Made by a program: the position numbers and the translations under genes. Below are positions 24,393 to 36,588 of a stretch of 64,000 nucleotides of DNA, piece after piece. The stretch is taken from NCBI GenBank assembly GCA_014898425.1, contig RCSZ01000008.1:631501-695500 (forward strand). The letters run 5' to 3'. The notes under the pieces are model-generated. The model ran no database searches. It was not told the origin of the DNA and saw nothing but the letters and a program-made list of their open reading frames with translations. The DNA is from Botryotinia globosa (Eukaryota; Ascomycota; Leotiomycetes; Helotiales; Sclerotiniaceae). Within the stretch, counting starts at the first letter, position 1. Every line of letters begins with the position of its first letter.

Positions 24393-25364
24393 ATGCGTCT
24401 GAATACCTCCACTTCCAATATTTTTGCCCTATCTACACTCTTTTTGCTATCATCAGGGCTACCAGTCATTCAGGGGGGTGTCATTTCGGTGGAACATGTA
24501 AAGAGGGCTACGTACTCCGTTGTCAATGTTGAGGGAGGTTCTTCAACTTCCTCAAGTAGTGGAAATGGGAAAGCAACTACTGTTATAGAAACAGTCACCA
24601 AAACCGAGGAGCCGGCAACAAAAACAGTAATCGAGACTGATTTAACTACAACTACAAATCAAGTTGTTTCAACTCAGACTGTGAAAGGTTCTGGTGCAAC
24701 TGAGACTACTTCACTTACTGTTACACCATCTCCGACCACAGTCGTTAGCGTCAGTTATTCGGTTGTGGATATCTCTGCAGCGACCACTTCCAAAACTTCA
24801 TCAAAAACATCATCAAAAGAAGCCTCTACCTCTGCAAGTTTCACTGCTTCGGTATCTTCGTCGGGTTCATCAAGAACTGCAATTACTAGTTCGGCAACCA
24901 TCATATCTAGTGCGTCAGAATCATCAAAATCATCCGAGTCATTGACACAATCCACCCCATCTTCCCAATATGCGTCCTCAATAACAGCCACGGATTTGAC
25001 TTCCACCACAAAATTAACCGCATCGCCTTCGACTTCTAGCGTCTCTGAATCATCCACTGCCGTCGGATCTTCCTCATCGCTGTCCCCAATTGTCCCCAGC
25101 ATCACCAGCTCGATTACTTCCGAAGCATCTAGTCCTATTTCAACTCTCGAGTCACAGTCAAGCACATTCACCGGAGAAACTTCATTCGTATCACTCCCCA
25201 CAACTACTCCCCCTTCCTCGTGGGTTCCTTCATACACAGGAATACTATCGAGTTGGTCTGCTATTACAGCTTCCCCTTCAGCTACTACTACTTCCTATGG
25301 TAGTGGGAACTCGCTCACTAGCTATTCTTCTTGGAATTCCACGAGAGCTATACCTAGAAATTGA
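24393..25364 (+). CDS. Secreted Ser/Thr-rich (mucin-like) cell-wall type protein
   Basis: A single exon, 323 aa. Residues 1-29 form a signal peptide (FALSTLFLLSSGLPVIQGG core). A dibasic KR at residues 37-38 (VEHVKR/ATYSV) fits Kex2 processing. The remainder is almost wholly Ser, Thr, Ala and Val, with segments TVIETVTKTEEPATKTVIE and STSVSESSTAVGSSSSL. It would be heavily O-mannosylated and rod-like. There is no Cys and no enzyme domain. The C-terminus (SSWNSTRAIPRN) lacks the hydrophobic tail of a GPI signal, so it is either released, wall-linked another way, or has an unrecognised last exon. Composition makes it hard to place in a family. The promoter has a TATA-like element. Confidence 0.75.
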   Translation: MRLNTSTSNIFALSTLFLLSSGLPVIQGGVISVEHVKRATYSVVNVEGGSSTSSSSGNGKATTVIETVTKTEEPATKTVIETDLTTTTNQVVSTQTVKGSGATETTSLTVTPSPTTVVSVSYSVVDISAATTSKTSSKTSSKEASTSASFTASVSSSGSSRTAITSSATIISSASESSKSSESLTQSTPSSQYASSITATDLTSTTKLTASPSTSSVSESSTAVGSSSSLSPIVPSITSSITSEASSPISTLESQSSTFTGETSFVSLPTTTPPSSWVPSYTGILSSWSAITASPSATTTSYGSGNSLTSYSSWNSTRAIPRN

Positions 25365-26233
25365 GCAAATTTTGAGCCGCTACATTGAACGCTCGACTAC
25401 TCCTTAGTTTTGGAGTTATGCGACACGCAGGGGAGATTCCTTCTACGAAGAGAATTTCATCTTGAAACCACGTTGCTTGTCTGAAATTCAGCAAGTGATG
25501 GAATAAGATCGTTAAGTTGAGAACCAAGTCTGTGATCCAAACTAGTAGCGCGGAAAATGCGCTTGGTTCTGTATTCATGTGTACATCTTGGGTTGATAAT
25601 ATTTATTTGGAGTTAAGGAATCATATGGCGCCAAGAGCTGGCAAGCCTTCTATAGTATTGATGACACGAGGGACACGAGGGACACGAAGAGACACGGTAG
25701 TGTTGTATAAGATGTCGAAAGTCCTAGATGATTGATAATGAAGATAATTAATATCAGCTATTCACATGTTAAAATCTACTTTCTATTGCTCTCGGGGTGT
25801 GATAGAATTTCTTGACAGGGGATAATATGTATAATACAACTGTATATTTGACTAATAACAACGCTCCATTGTCCTACCTAGGTAGATATTCCATCTTGAA
25901 GATTGAACCTTTTTATCACAGAGTATAGGTAACTGTTACATTATCTTATCAAATCTGGAATTCCGTCCAAGACTGGTGACGCTTTTCGGAGGTCGGATAA
26001 ACTCTTTATCCGTTAATACATGATTGGACAAAAGCAATCCTTGTCAATCAATTGTACATTGGGAGGCTTATTAGCGTTCCTTCCCCCGGAAACTGGTCGT
26101 CACCAGTTAATCTTCGAATCTTATACGAATATCTGATATCTACATTAATCGCTCAACCATTCACGAATTGTTATTTGCTTGGGCTACGAATAATCTCTGC
26201 TGCGCAAGCAACTGTACTTGAAAGTCTGCCATA
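25365..26233. other. Intergenic region upstream of VPS35
   Basis: No gene is supported. A short direct repeat GACACGAG is present three to four times near 25663-25692. The region combines the 3' side of the Ser/Thr-rich protein gene with the VPS35 promoter. Confidence 0.5.
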
Positions 26234-29126
26234 ATGGCTTCTCCACCCCAAGTCGTGGAGGATCAGGCACGACTCCTTGAAGATGCCTTGAATGTTGTCC
26301 GTCAACAAACACAACTTATGCGACGATGTTTAGAAAGTCCAGGGAAGCTTATGGATGCTTTGAAGTGCAGGTATGTCAATGAATCTGGGTTATTTGAAGC
26401 TGATCTATGGTGTTGCAATGGTTATAATGAATGCGCCAGATGAAAATGATCTTGTGCTGATTTGTCCCTTTCAAAACTTGTAGTTCAACACTTGTCTCCG
26501 AGCTTCGAACGAGCAGTTTAGGGCCGAAGCAGTACTATGAATTATACATGGCAGTGTTTGATGCTTTGCGACACCTATCCTCTCACCTCAAAGATTCCCA
26601 TCCCACACATCATCTCGCCGACCTTTACGAGCTTGTTCAATATGCTGGAAACATTGTTCCTCGACTTTACTTGATGGTAACAGTTGGTACAGTCTATATG
26701 GGTGTGCCAGAAGCGCCAGTTAAGGAAATCATGAAGGATATGATGGAAATGAGTCGTGGAGTACAACATCCCACTAGAGGGTTATTCCTCAGATATTACC
26801 TATCCGGACAAGCTCGCGAACATCTACCCCAAGGGGATGGTGATGGACCAGAAGGAAATCTGACGGATTCGATAAGTTTTGTTCTTACGAATTTCGTGGA
26901 AATGAACAAGCTATGGGTACGACTACAACACCAAGGCCATTCCCGAGAAAGAGAGATGAGGACACAAGAGAGGAAAGAACTTCAATTACTGGTCGGAAGT
27001 AATCTAGTTCGATTAAGTCAATTAGTGGATCTGGAAGTCTACAAGAATACGATTCTTCAGCCATTACTTGAACAAGTAGTGCAATGTCGGGATGTTCTAG
27101 CCCAAGAATATTTGCTAGAAGTAATCACACAGGTCTTCCCTGATGAATATCACCTTCACACCTTGGATCAATTCTTAGCGGCTGTATCGAGATTGAATCC
27201 TCATGTAAATATGAAAGTCATCGTCATAGCTATGATGGATAGACTTTCTGCATATGCTGCACGAGAATCAGAAGCGACTTCTGGAGTAGACCGCGAGAAG
27301 TTAGAGCAGGAGGCTGTTGCTAAGTTGCTCCAAACAACTCGGTTGAATAAGGAGAGCAAGGCTGCTGAGTCGAAGCCAGACTCAACTCCGGCACCGGAGT
27401 CCTCAGAGTCAAACGGTGATAGCCCGTCGGCCGAGACAAATGGAGCCGACACAGACTCGAAACCAAATGAACAAACGGATGATAGTCTCAGCTTAGCTCC
27501 AACTGAAGTTGATACTCATTCTGTTGCTGAGACACCTGTTAATGATGGCGCCAATGACAGGCCAAATGCCGTTCCTGAGAACATCAAGCTGTATGAGATA
27601 TTCTTTGACCAAGTGATGCATCTTGTTGCTTCTCAGCGCTTGTCGGTACAAGATACATTGGCATTGTTGGTGTCCTTGGTCAATTTAGCACTAAAAGTCC
27701 ATCCCGATCGTCTAGATTATGTCGACCAGGTCCTGAATTATGCCTCAGAAAGGGTTAAAGCATATGCCAACACTCCTGAGTTACATTCTCCAGAGGCACA
27801 GAAAAATATACTAAACTTGCTTCTAACACCAATCAACTCCTACGCTTCTATTTTTACAGCCTTATCCCTTCCAACTTATATCCCACTACTACAACTCCAA
27901 ATATATCCAACACGTCGAGCTGTTGCTGGTGAAGTCGCTCGCACCTTACAAGGCAACTCAACCAAAATCTCTACAATAGCCTCGCTAGAGGGAGTTCTCG
28001 AAGTTCTTAAGGTTCTAATCAAGGAAGGATCTCAACCCCCAGCCAGTTACGCTGGCGTACAGCGCAAATCCGTTGAGACTGATGAAACGATAGAAGAGCA
28101 GGGATGGTTGGCTAGAATCGTCCATTTAATCCATAGCGATGACAATGATACACAGTTTAAGCTTCTACAAACTACCAAGGCCGCTTATTCGGAAGGAAAT
28201 GAGCGTGTGAAGTTTACAACTCCGGCTCTCATAACGTCAGCCATGAAGCTTGCAAGACGTTTCAAGGCCAGAGAACACTATGATGATAATTGGGAGTCAC
28301 AAATATCGGCTCTCTTCAAATTTATGCATTCAGCTCTCTCAACTATGTATACTCGAGTGTCTGGGTCTGCTGAGCTTTGTCTGAGGCTCTTTGTGGCCTG
28401 TGGACAAATTGCTGATCAGACCAATTTTGAGGAGGTTAGCTACGAGTTCTTTGCCCAAGCATTCACTATCTACGAAGAAAGCATTAGCGACTCTAGGGCT
28501 CAATTCCAAGCAGTCTGTGTTATTGCTTCTGCTCTGCATGAAACACGAAATTTCAGCAAGGAGAACTATGACACTCTCATTACCAAATGCGCTCTACATG
28601 GTAGTAAGCTATTGAAGAAGCCTGATCAATGTCGTGCTGTATTCTTAGCAAGTCACCTTTGGTGGGCTGTGCCTATCGCAGCAAAGGGGGAGACGGATGA
28701 AAAGAATGTAAGTTTCAATTGTTACCATCACATTTAGGACAACAGCTAACACATCATAGCTCTATCGTGATGGGAAGCGTGTCCTTGAGTGCCTTCAGCG
28801 TGCACTCCGCGTTGCAGATGCATGTATGGATACTGCTGTCTCAGTGGAACTTTTTGTTGAGATTCTCAATCGTTATGTCTATTATTTCGAGCAAGAGAAT
28901 GAAGCCGTAAGTAGTTGGTTCATAAATAATCACAAAAACACATATCTAACTGAATTGATAGGTCACAACAAAATATTTAAACGGTCTCATTGAATTGATC
29001 CATTCAAACCTTCAAGGCAATCAAGATTCTGCCACAATTAACGAACCAAGAAAGCATTTCCAACGTACTTTGGATAATATTACTTCTCGAAACTATGAAG
29101 GTGTAGTGACAGCAGCTGCACCTTAA
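26234..29126 (+). CDS. VPS35: Retromer cargo-recognition subunit Vps35
   Basis: Vps35 is the alpha-solenoid backbone of retromer, recycling cargo from endosomes to the trans-Golgi with Vps26 and Vps29. Four exons (26234-26370, 26484-28707, 28760-28906, 28962-29126) join in frame to 890 aa, a normal length. The N-terminal Vps26-binding region carries the hallmark [10 protein letters not shown] and the segment [20 protein letters not shown]. Further on come the helical repeats ([20 protein letters not shown]) and the C-terminal Vps29-binding part ending [17 protein letters not shown] long acidic, Ser/Pro/Asn-rich insertion at about residues 320-400 ([18 protein letters not shown]) splits the solenoid. 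It looks like a disordered loop of fungal Vps35 proteins. The start ATG at 26234 is followed directly by the conserved [20 protein letters not shown]. Confidence 0.96.
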
Positions 29127-30180
29127 AGCACAAGCAAATACCATCTTCTTTCTTTTATTAATAGCTTTCTAAGAGCATGAAATGGATCATACTCGATGTA
29201 AATTTATGTGAGATGGCTTGGGGTTATTTGCTTTGATGGAGACAAGAGGGAAAGAGAGAGAGAGAGAGAGAGACCCTGGGTATGATTTTTTTTCGGAAGC
29301 CAGCACTCATGTTTACGAAGACCAAAATAATGCAGCGAATGTACTTAGATTTTACTTGGCTCGTTCTTAAGCAAAAAAGTGATGGGTTTGATTTAATTGG
29401 CAAACATCAACATAGCTATAGGCTGCGTATGTAAGAAGAGATGATAATCGAAATAACTCTGAATATGTGCAACGTGTACTTTTAAAGATCACTGAAGCTC
29501 GAGATGCAATCTTATGAAAGATTTGCTTAAGTTGTTTGGCTAAACAGAATATGGTAACAGGATTTATTCACAATTTAAGGTAAAGCGACCGTCTCTCCAA
29601 CATCTAGATCGTGATTCATAAATTGTGATGCTTTGTTAGTCCTTTTACAGATATATATATACATATATATTGCTAGGTTCTTATCACAAACCGTTTCATA
29701 ATCTTACATATTCCTTTCTCCGTATTCTTGCAGATCTAAATCACTGGTGGATTTATCGACAGGGGAAGGTTACCGAAGACGCGAATCCCTTGATAATGAG
29801 AGTCCGTGATTGTCTGTGTCGCAGATAACCCATTGACTTTCGAACATGCTTCAACTTTTAAGCCACCAAAGAAATTTACAATACTTTGAAACTTCGAAAT
29901 CATACAATAAGTATTGAAATAACAGCTGGCCTGAAATTTTCAAGAAGCACTGAAGGGATTCATAATTCTTTTGGAGAATTTTGTGAATCAAGGAGTTCGA
30001 AAGGACATTAATTTCTAGAAATCCATCAAAACGTCCATTGTCCTTCTGTATTACGGCCGCCCTTCGTATTCGCAACCTTATCAATTGACGACATTATCAA
30101 TCGCTAGCACACAAACTCAACCCACCAAGAGAAGTGGTATATCCCTCTTCCATATCTAACAAATTGGCACAACTTTCACA
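29127..30180. other. Intergenic region between VPS35 and the M28 peptidase gene
   Basis: No gene is supported. There is a short (AG) tract at 29252-29272 and a TATATATATACATATATAT element at 29652-29670. A minus-strand open frame at 29851-30084 has no family resemblance. The last 100 bases, with CAACCCACCAAG and CTTTCACA just before the ATG, look like a leader. Confidence 0.5.
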
Positions 30181-32918
30181 ATGCCGGACGAAAAGCACAT
30201 CTACGAATCTCTCCCCATACCCACCTACTCCGAAGCCATCGGCGAATCCTCTCAGAGCTCAACACCCATAATCTCCCGTTCCGATTCCTCGAATGAAACT
30301 GCACATCCCGCCGAAAGAGAAGGTCTGCTGGGCCCTGATATCGGCGCCAGAATTCCAGTTCCTACTCGCAGAGCTGGTTATCGCCCTCCTCCCACTGAAG
30401 ATGGCATTTCGAATCGAGGCAGTACGGAACAGGATACGTTTCTAAATCAACATGGAGAACGCCAAAGTGAGGATGACGATGAAGTGCGTAGAGAGATGGA
30501 AGAGATGGAAGTACAGGATCCGCAAACCGAACAATCGACGTGGGGGAAACGAATGTCGAGTCTTTCCGCATCTTTATCATCGCGAATACCTTGGATACGG
30601 AGGATTGGTTGGCCAAAAATCGATGCTAATTTTTGTATAGTGATTGGGAGGATTTTCGCAATACTGCTCGTTATGGCAGTGGTTTATTTGTTATTTATGA
30701 GTGATTTGTTTTCGAATGCGGCGAATCGGATTGGAGGACAGATGTTCCCTGCGGAGAGCGTAAGGATATTTGTGCAGGAAAGTGTTTCGGAAGAGAGAAT
30801 TATGAGGTGGATGAATAGAATTACAGAGACGGATCATTTGGCGGGTACAGAGGGAGATTATATTTTGGCAGAGATCGTTCAAGAACTTATGGTGAAGAAT
30901 GGATTGGAGGACGTAAAGATGGATGAATATGGAGTTTATCTAAACTATCCAAAGGAGGGAGGGAGGAAAATCGAATTACTTGGCGAAGATGGGAATCCGA
31001 TTTGGCAGGCAAAGATCGATGAACCGCAACTTTATACAAATCCACCGAGACAACAAACACCGGTTTTCCATGGACATTCGAAAGCAGGAGATGTCACAGG
31101 TCCATTGTTATACTGTAATTATGGTTCACAAGCCGACTACAAAACCTTTTACGACGGTGGAATTGATACGAGAGGGGCAATTGCTTTGGTCAGATACTAT
31201 GGTACACAAGGAGACAGAGCTTTGAAGGTCAAGGCTGCGGAACCTTGGGGTTTCAAAGCTGTGATAATGTACAGTGATCCTGCAGATGATGGATTTACTT
31301 TAGGTGATACCGCCCCCAATGGTCGATATATGCCCAAAGATGGAGTTCAACGAGGCGCAGTCAGTTTGATGAGCTGGGTAGTTGGAGATGTCCTTACACC
31401 TGGATGGGCAAGCGTAAAGGGAGCGAAACGTGTATCGAAAGAGAACAATCCAGGATTGACTAGTATTCCTAGTATTCCAATCTCGTGGGGAGATGCACAA
31501 AGGCTTTTACAATCCATTCAGGGATTTGGAGAAGAATGTCCTCCAGAATGGCAAGGTGCAGTTCCTGATGTCAAATATTGGTCTGGAAATCTTTCAACCC
31601 CCAAAGTTCATCTTGTTAATGAACAGGATGAAGTTGAGCAACAACCAATTTGGAATGTTTTGGGGAAAATTACCGGTGTCGAACAACAGGAGAAATCCAT
31701 CATTGTTGGTAATCATCGTGATGCTTGGGTTTTTGGTGCAACAGATCCCGGCTCAGGTACAGCGGTTTTCCTCGAAGTTATGCATATATTTGGTGATCTT
31801 GTTTCACGAGGTTGGCGTCCACAACGTACTATCGAATTTGCTTCTTGGGATGGTGAGGAATACAACCTCATCGGATCTACAGAACATGTCGAAAAGAACA
31901 TGGAGAAATTACGTAAAGATGCATTTGTTTACTTGAACGTTGATGTAGCAGTTGGTGGCGACACATTCCGAGCCGCTGGAAGTCCAATTTTCAAGAAAGC
32001 ACTTCTTAGAGTTCTAGATCGCACAACTGATCCTGTTAAAAACGCAACACTAAGACAACTTTGGGATGAAAGGAAAGCGCAATTAGATGGTCTAGGTGCC
32101 GGAAGTGACTATGTCGCGTTTCAAGATATGGCAGGAACTTCTTCTTTGGATTTCGGGTTCGAGGGACCAGTTTATCCTTATCATTCTGCGTATGATAATT
32201 TTGAATGGATGGCCAGTCAAGGAGATCCTGGTTTTCAGTACCATAAACTTTTAGCTCAAGTATGGGCTCTTCTCATTCTTGAGTTCTGCGATAGAGCAGT
32301 TCTGCCGTTTGATATTAGAGCATATTCTGCGTCGGTTACTAAATGGGTAATGGAATTAGAAAATTGGGCAGAATCAAAGGGACCAAATCAAGCTGGTAAT
32401 GTACCTTGGTCAACAGAACCATTGAGAGAAGCAGCATTACAATTTGCGCAAGATTCGAGACGGTTTGAAAAGTTTGAATTGGAATGGGATGGATTAGTGT
32501 TGGCAAGTGGAGGATTTGAAAGCCCGGGATTGGCAAGTCATAGGAAGAGTCATAATACTCGAATGGCGAATTTCGAAACACATCTTTTGGATTTGGAGGA
32601 GGGTGGTGGGGTATGTTTTCTTTTTCTTTGCTTTGGGTTTCCTGTCTCTTCCTTTTATCACCTCATGTCCTCAATTATCTTCATATCTTTCATCTCTCAT
32701 CGATAACATCTACTAACATCTTAAAATAGATCCCCAACAGAACACAATTTAAACATGTAATCTTTGGCCCACAACTCTGGTCTGGTTATGATGAGGCATT
32801 TTTCCCTGCTATCCGCGACGCAGTCGAAGTAGGCGATTGGGGACTAGCAAAGAAATTGGTGGAAAAGACAGCGAATATTATAAAAAAGGCCAGTAGGAAA
32901 ATGGCAGATGGAAAATAG
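30181..32918 (+). CDS. Transferrin-receptor-like M28 metallopeptidase (Tre1/Tre2, glutamate carboxypeptidase II family)
   Basis: A type II membrane protein of 872 aa from two exons (30181-32610, 32730-32918). The cytosolic N-terminus (1-150) is disordered, acidic and Pro-rich. A single membrane helix lies at about 152-173 (FCIVIGRIFAILLVMAVVY). A PA domain follows (about 290-420), then the M28 domain with all predicted zinc and catalytic residues: H512 in NHRDAW, D522 in GATDPGSG, E559/E560 in SWDGEE, D588 in NVDVAVGG, H668 in YHSAYDN. A dimerisation-type C-terminal domain ends ANIIKKASRKMADGK. Yeast Tre1 and Tre2 of this family act with Bsd2/Rsp5 in vacuolar degradation of transporters. Here the site residues are kept, so real peptidase activity is possible. 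Which yeast paralogue it matches cannot be told. Confidence 0.9.
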
Positions 32919-35256
32919 AGGCCTGTATAGGCGAACGAGGAAAAGGGGTTGAGTGAGAGATACAAATATTATATCAATTTCCGGATCGAGAATCAGGATA
33001 ATGATGATTCGAGATTTCAGGATTTCAGGATTTGGAATGGAAAACTTTTGTGTATGCGTTTGTTTCATACAGCGAGCGTTTGGCGTTATTTTTTTTGTCT
33101 TTGCTTTTTTTGGTATCGATTCGTTTGCCATCGCTGGATGGGATGGGATTGAATCTGACCGGATTGCCGAGGGCTGAGATGGAGATGGAACAATAAGTAA
33201 GAAGCAGAAGGGTGAAAGACGGTGGTTGTGTATACATTGTATAAGAAAGACAGGATAGCGTGCGTGATTCTATACCTACCTACCTATCTGTGGGCTGGAT
33301 TGGGTCGAGTATCGAATGCTGGGACATGAACCCGCTTGAATACAGTTGGGAATAAGAATAGTAGTTAAGGTAGGAAATATCATTGGAGAATAAATATATC
33401 AATGGAAAATATCAGTTGGGAATATCTATTACGAGTATTGGGTGTTGGAATGCAGTGCAGATAGAATGGGATGTGAATGAGGATGTGAATGTGTATACGC
33501 GAGCTATTAATAGTCTATCTACTTGTCTATATGTTTATGTGTTGTTGCTATCTCTCTCGTGTTGTGAGAGGGATTCTGTGTTCTGTGTTTAGTATTTTGT
33601 AATCTGTATTTTTCTCTTTTCTTTTCTTTTCTTTTCTTTTCTTTTCTTTTCTTTTCTTTTCTTTTCTTTTCTTTTCTTTTCTTTTCTTTTCTTTTCTTTT
33701 CTTTTCTTTTCTTTTCTTTTCTTTTCTTTTCTTTTCTTTTCTTTTCTTTTCTTTTCTTTTCTTTTCTTTTCTTTTCTTTTCTTTTCTTTTCTTTTCTTTT
33801 CTTTTCTTTTCTTTTCTTTTCTTTTCTATTTCTTTTTAAAACTCAAAGTTCAAGAATCATTCCATGTTATTTATATAAGTATCTAGAGAACCTAGTATTT
33901 CTATTATATATTCTTTTTATATATTCTTTTTATATATTCATTCTAATTCAATCCAATTCAATCCACTTTAAAGTTCAATTCAGATTCCATTAATCTTTCT
34001 AATATCTATATAATACTTATATAATACCTCCCTCCCCTCTCACAGTATTAATATTAGTATTACTACCCACTCACCACTACTTACTACGTTTAGTAGAAGA
34101 AAAGAAAAAGAAAAAGAAAAAGAGAGGTAATTTATGTTATCCGTTTGATTGGGTTAGTATCAGTTCAGGTCAATTCAACTCAACTCAACTTATTACTCAT
34201 TTTTTGGAATTTACTACATTTCATTAGATTAACTTAAACACTGGCTTTATATCAATAGTTGAATTCACACGAATGAATAGATGAGATGAGATGCGATATG
34301 ATATAACATAATATGATTTGAAGAGTTTTGTTCTGTTTTCATTTGATATTATTTTCTGGTTTTCATTTAATGTAATTTGATTTGCTTTGGATTCCTTCGC
34401 TTCTCCTATCCTCCTATCCTCCTATCCTCCTGTTCGCCTATTCTGCCTTGATCCTCTCGTACCTTCCTCCCTTTCTTCTCTTTTTTCTTCTCTTCTCTCT
34501 TCTCTTCTCTTCCTCGTCATTCTTCAACTCAACTCAAACAAACTCATCATTGCCTTTCTTATTTTTCGCCCGCTTTCCTCCTCCTCCTCCCATCCCAATT
34601 TTCCAAATCTCCTCAAAGGCACATCTCACAAATCATAACCACATCAAAATGCATATAGACATCCTTCCCCTCCCCCACAATCTCTCCAAGCCTCATGAAA
34701 AACATCAATGCTATATCCATCCATCGAACCATAAACACCCGAACCCCTTTTCAACGCCCATCCTCATTTCAACCCCAACCAACCGAGTCCAATTGCCGCC
34801 CGCCAGAATGCAACGCCATCCTATCTCCAAGAAAGAGAAAAGAAAAAGAAAGACGTAGAGAAAAAAACCCATTCCCCATACAAAAACAAAATATAAACAC
34901 AGAAAAAGGTAAAACAAAACAAGTAAACAAATCTTTAATCCCCAAACACCTATACACCATTCTTTTCGCTACCAAGCCCAAGACGTATGTATTCCCTGGC
35001 CAAAAGTTAATAACGCCTGCTCCATTGTCCAATACCCAAATCAATACCAATCAAGACCAATGATTTCGATATGCTAAACCCGACAGTGTTGAAACCAGAC
35101 AAAAACGGATAAAAGTTGCGTTGGGAAAATGGAGCCACTGTCCCAAGTAGAGAAACAAAAGAAAAGAAAAAGAGAAGATAAAAAATAAACGCTGTGGTCA
35201 GGCGATAATCATAATCACGTATGGGTTTCCCCATCATAACCCCAAGAGAGTGACAT
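32919..35256. other. Convergent intergenic region with long microsatellite
   Basis: This is the shared 3' side of two converging genes. No gene is supported. It holds a perfect pentamer array (listed separately), AT-rich text from 33830 to 34020, and pyrimidine-rich stretches at 34380-34620 whose open frames (for example 34382-34858) simply mirror composition (poly Leu/Ser/Phe). Confidence 0.6.
33616..33825. repeat. Perfect microsatellite (CTTTT)42
   Basis: Forty-two uninterrupted CTTTT units span 210 bp, bounded by TTTCT on the left and CTATTTC on the right. Pyrimidine/purine strand asymmetry is complete. It lies about 700 bp past the M28 peptidase stop. Lack of any interruption implies recent expansion or ongoing slippage. 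Confidence 0.98.
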
Positions 35257-36588
35257 TTATGCCTGCAAATCACCAGGCTTAGGACATCCCTCCACATGTT
35301 CCGGCTTTGACGATTTTTCCTCATTCATTGTCGTAGCTCCCTCTCTTTTCGTATCCGGAAGTGGTTCACTAGCAGCCGCAGCTCTATATTCTCTGGCATT
35401 CATCCACGAATTTCCATTTCCATTTCCATTTCCAATAGTCGATCCCGACAGTTCTCTCAATGGCAAATCCGTACTTTGACTCTTGTGTAACTGTGGAACC
35501 ACATTAGACGAGCTGACAATGGTCGCTAGAAGAGGTCTCCCATTCGCATTCGTTTCCGGCATTTCCGTTGCCACTTCCGCGTCTCGTATAGGGACATGCT
35601 CTGCTTTTCCACGGGGTTTACTATTTGCAGCTTTGGGAACCGTGATTGGAGATGGTTTTCTGGATCGTCTCGTTGTATTTCCATCTGAAGAGCTGCTGGA
35701 ATCTGTCGATGAACTTCTGTTTCGATCGTGTTGTTGACCTCTGTTTGTGAAAGAACGGATTTCTAATTTGGATGGAGTTTCTCCACGTTGGACTTTGGCA
35801 TCGATGAGTTTTTCCGTGACGATCCGTCCCAATGGTTGACCTTCTGTTCCTCTTCGACTACTCCCATGACTGCCTGCTCGATTCCTACTAGTACTGACTA
35901 CTCTCTCCTTACCTTCCATTACTTTTGCCGAAGGAGGTGGCTGTATCATCCATCGCGTTTCTTCTTTACTCCTTGGTGCCGTACTGACAATTGGTGGATG
36001 TAAATCGTTAACTGGCGGGTTCCTCGCAATATAATACGACTCTGGATTTCCATCCGATCCATGTTTACTACTGGGTCTCCCATCCATATTGAACATTCTC
36101 CCCGCGGATTCCGAAGCTCTTGTAATTGCATCCATAATTCTGTGACCAGGTCCATAAGTTTCCCTACCCCAAAGTTGCTCATCTTCTCGTTGATATCGTT
36201 TCCGATTCCACCCCTCTCCCGATATTCGAGATCCTTCTTCAACCACCGTAGGACTACTACCAGTATCCGTACTCATCCCCGCACTACTCGCATAACTACT
36301 CCCTTGCCCTGCTGTATTCAATCCTCTCTGACTTCCATTCTTATCCTTCTTATTTCCTTTTTTATTCGGTGGACCGGGCCCCATCATGATTTCTTCTGTC
36401 CAGTATGGATTCGTCGAGAATGGGGAAGGGTGCCTATACAGGCCCGGTTGTTCGGTTTCCAATGCATGTTTTTCGACTCGTTCTCGTTTGGCTTGTTCTT
36501 TGGCCTTCCTTCTATGGCTAATCTTGGCGCACGTCGCGCAGGATAATACGTAGAATGCAACGGATTGTAGAGCAACATCTATAGACAT
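35257..36588 (-). CDS. Unknown disordered protein with N-terminal hydrophobic segment, 443 aa
   Basis: A single exon of 443 aa. Residues 1-22 (MSIDVALQSVAFYVLSCATC) form a weak signal anchor or signal peptide. A strongly basic helix follows (HRRKAKEQAKRERVEKHALE). Next is a conserved-looking core, LYRHPSPFSTNPYWTEEIMM followed by GPGPPNKKG, which I take to be the family mark. The rest is low complexity, Ser/Arg/Gly-rich, with a possible second motif YGPGHRIMDAITRASESAGR around residue 145 and a GNGNGNGNS run near 390. No catalytic motif is seen. The N-terminal Cys pair next to the hydrophobic stretch could be lipidated, anchoring the protein to membranes. I do not recognise a named family. 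It converges with the M28 gene. Confidence 0.75.
   Translation of the reverse strand: MSIDVALQSVAFYVLSCATCAKISHRRKAKEQAKRERVEKHALETEQPGLYRHPSPFSTNPYWTEEIMMGPGPPNKKGNKKDKNGSQRGLNTAGQGSSYASSAGMSTDTGSSPTVVEEGSRISGEGWNRKRYQREDEQLWGRETYGPGHRIMDAITRASESAGRMFNMDGRPSSKHGSDGNPESYYIARNPPVNDLHPPIVSTAPRSKEETRWMIQPPPSAKVMEGKERVVSTSRNRAGSHGSSRRGTEGQPLGRIVTEKLIDAKVQRGETPSKLEIRSFTNRGQQHDRNRSSSTDSSSSSDGNTTRRSRKPSPITVPKAANSKPRGKAEHVPIRDAEVATEMPETNANGRPLLATIVSSSNVVPQLHKSQSTDLPLRELSGSTIGNGNGNGNSWMNAREYRAAAASEPLPDTKREGATTMNEEKSSKPEHVEGCPKPGDLQA

Noticed and set aside
24755..25237. 160-codon open frame antisense to the Ser/Thr-rich protein
   Set aside because: It is the complement of Ser/Thr codons, giving an Asp/Glu/Val-rich shadow; the sense strand has the signal peptide.
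34382..34858. 158-codon plus-strand open frame
   Set aside because: It is a pyrimidine-rich tract giving Leu/Ser/Phe/Pro runs, has overlapping open frames on both strands and no motif.
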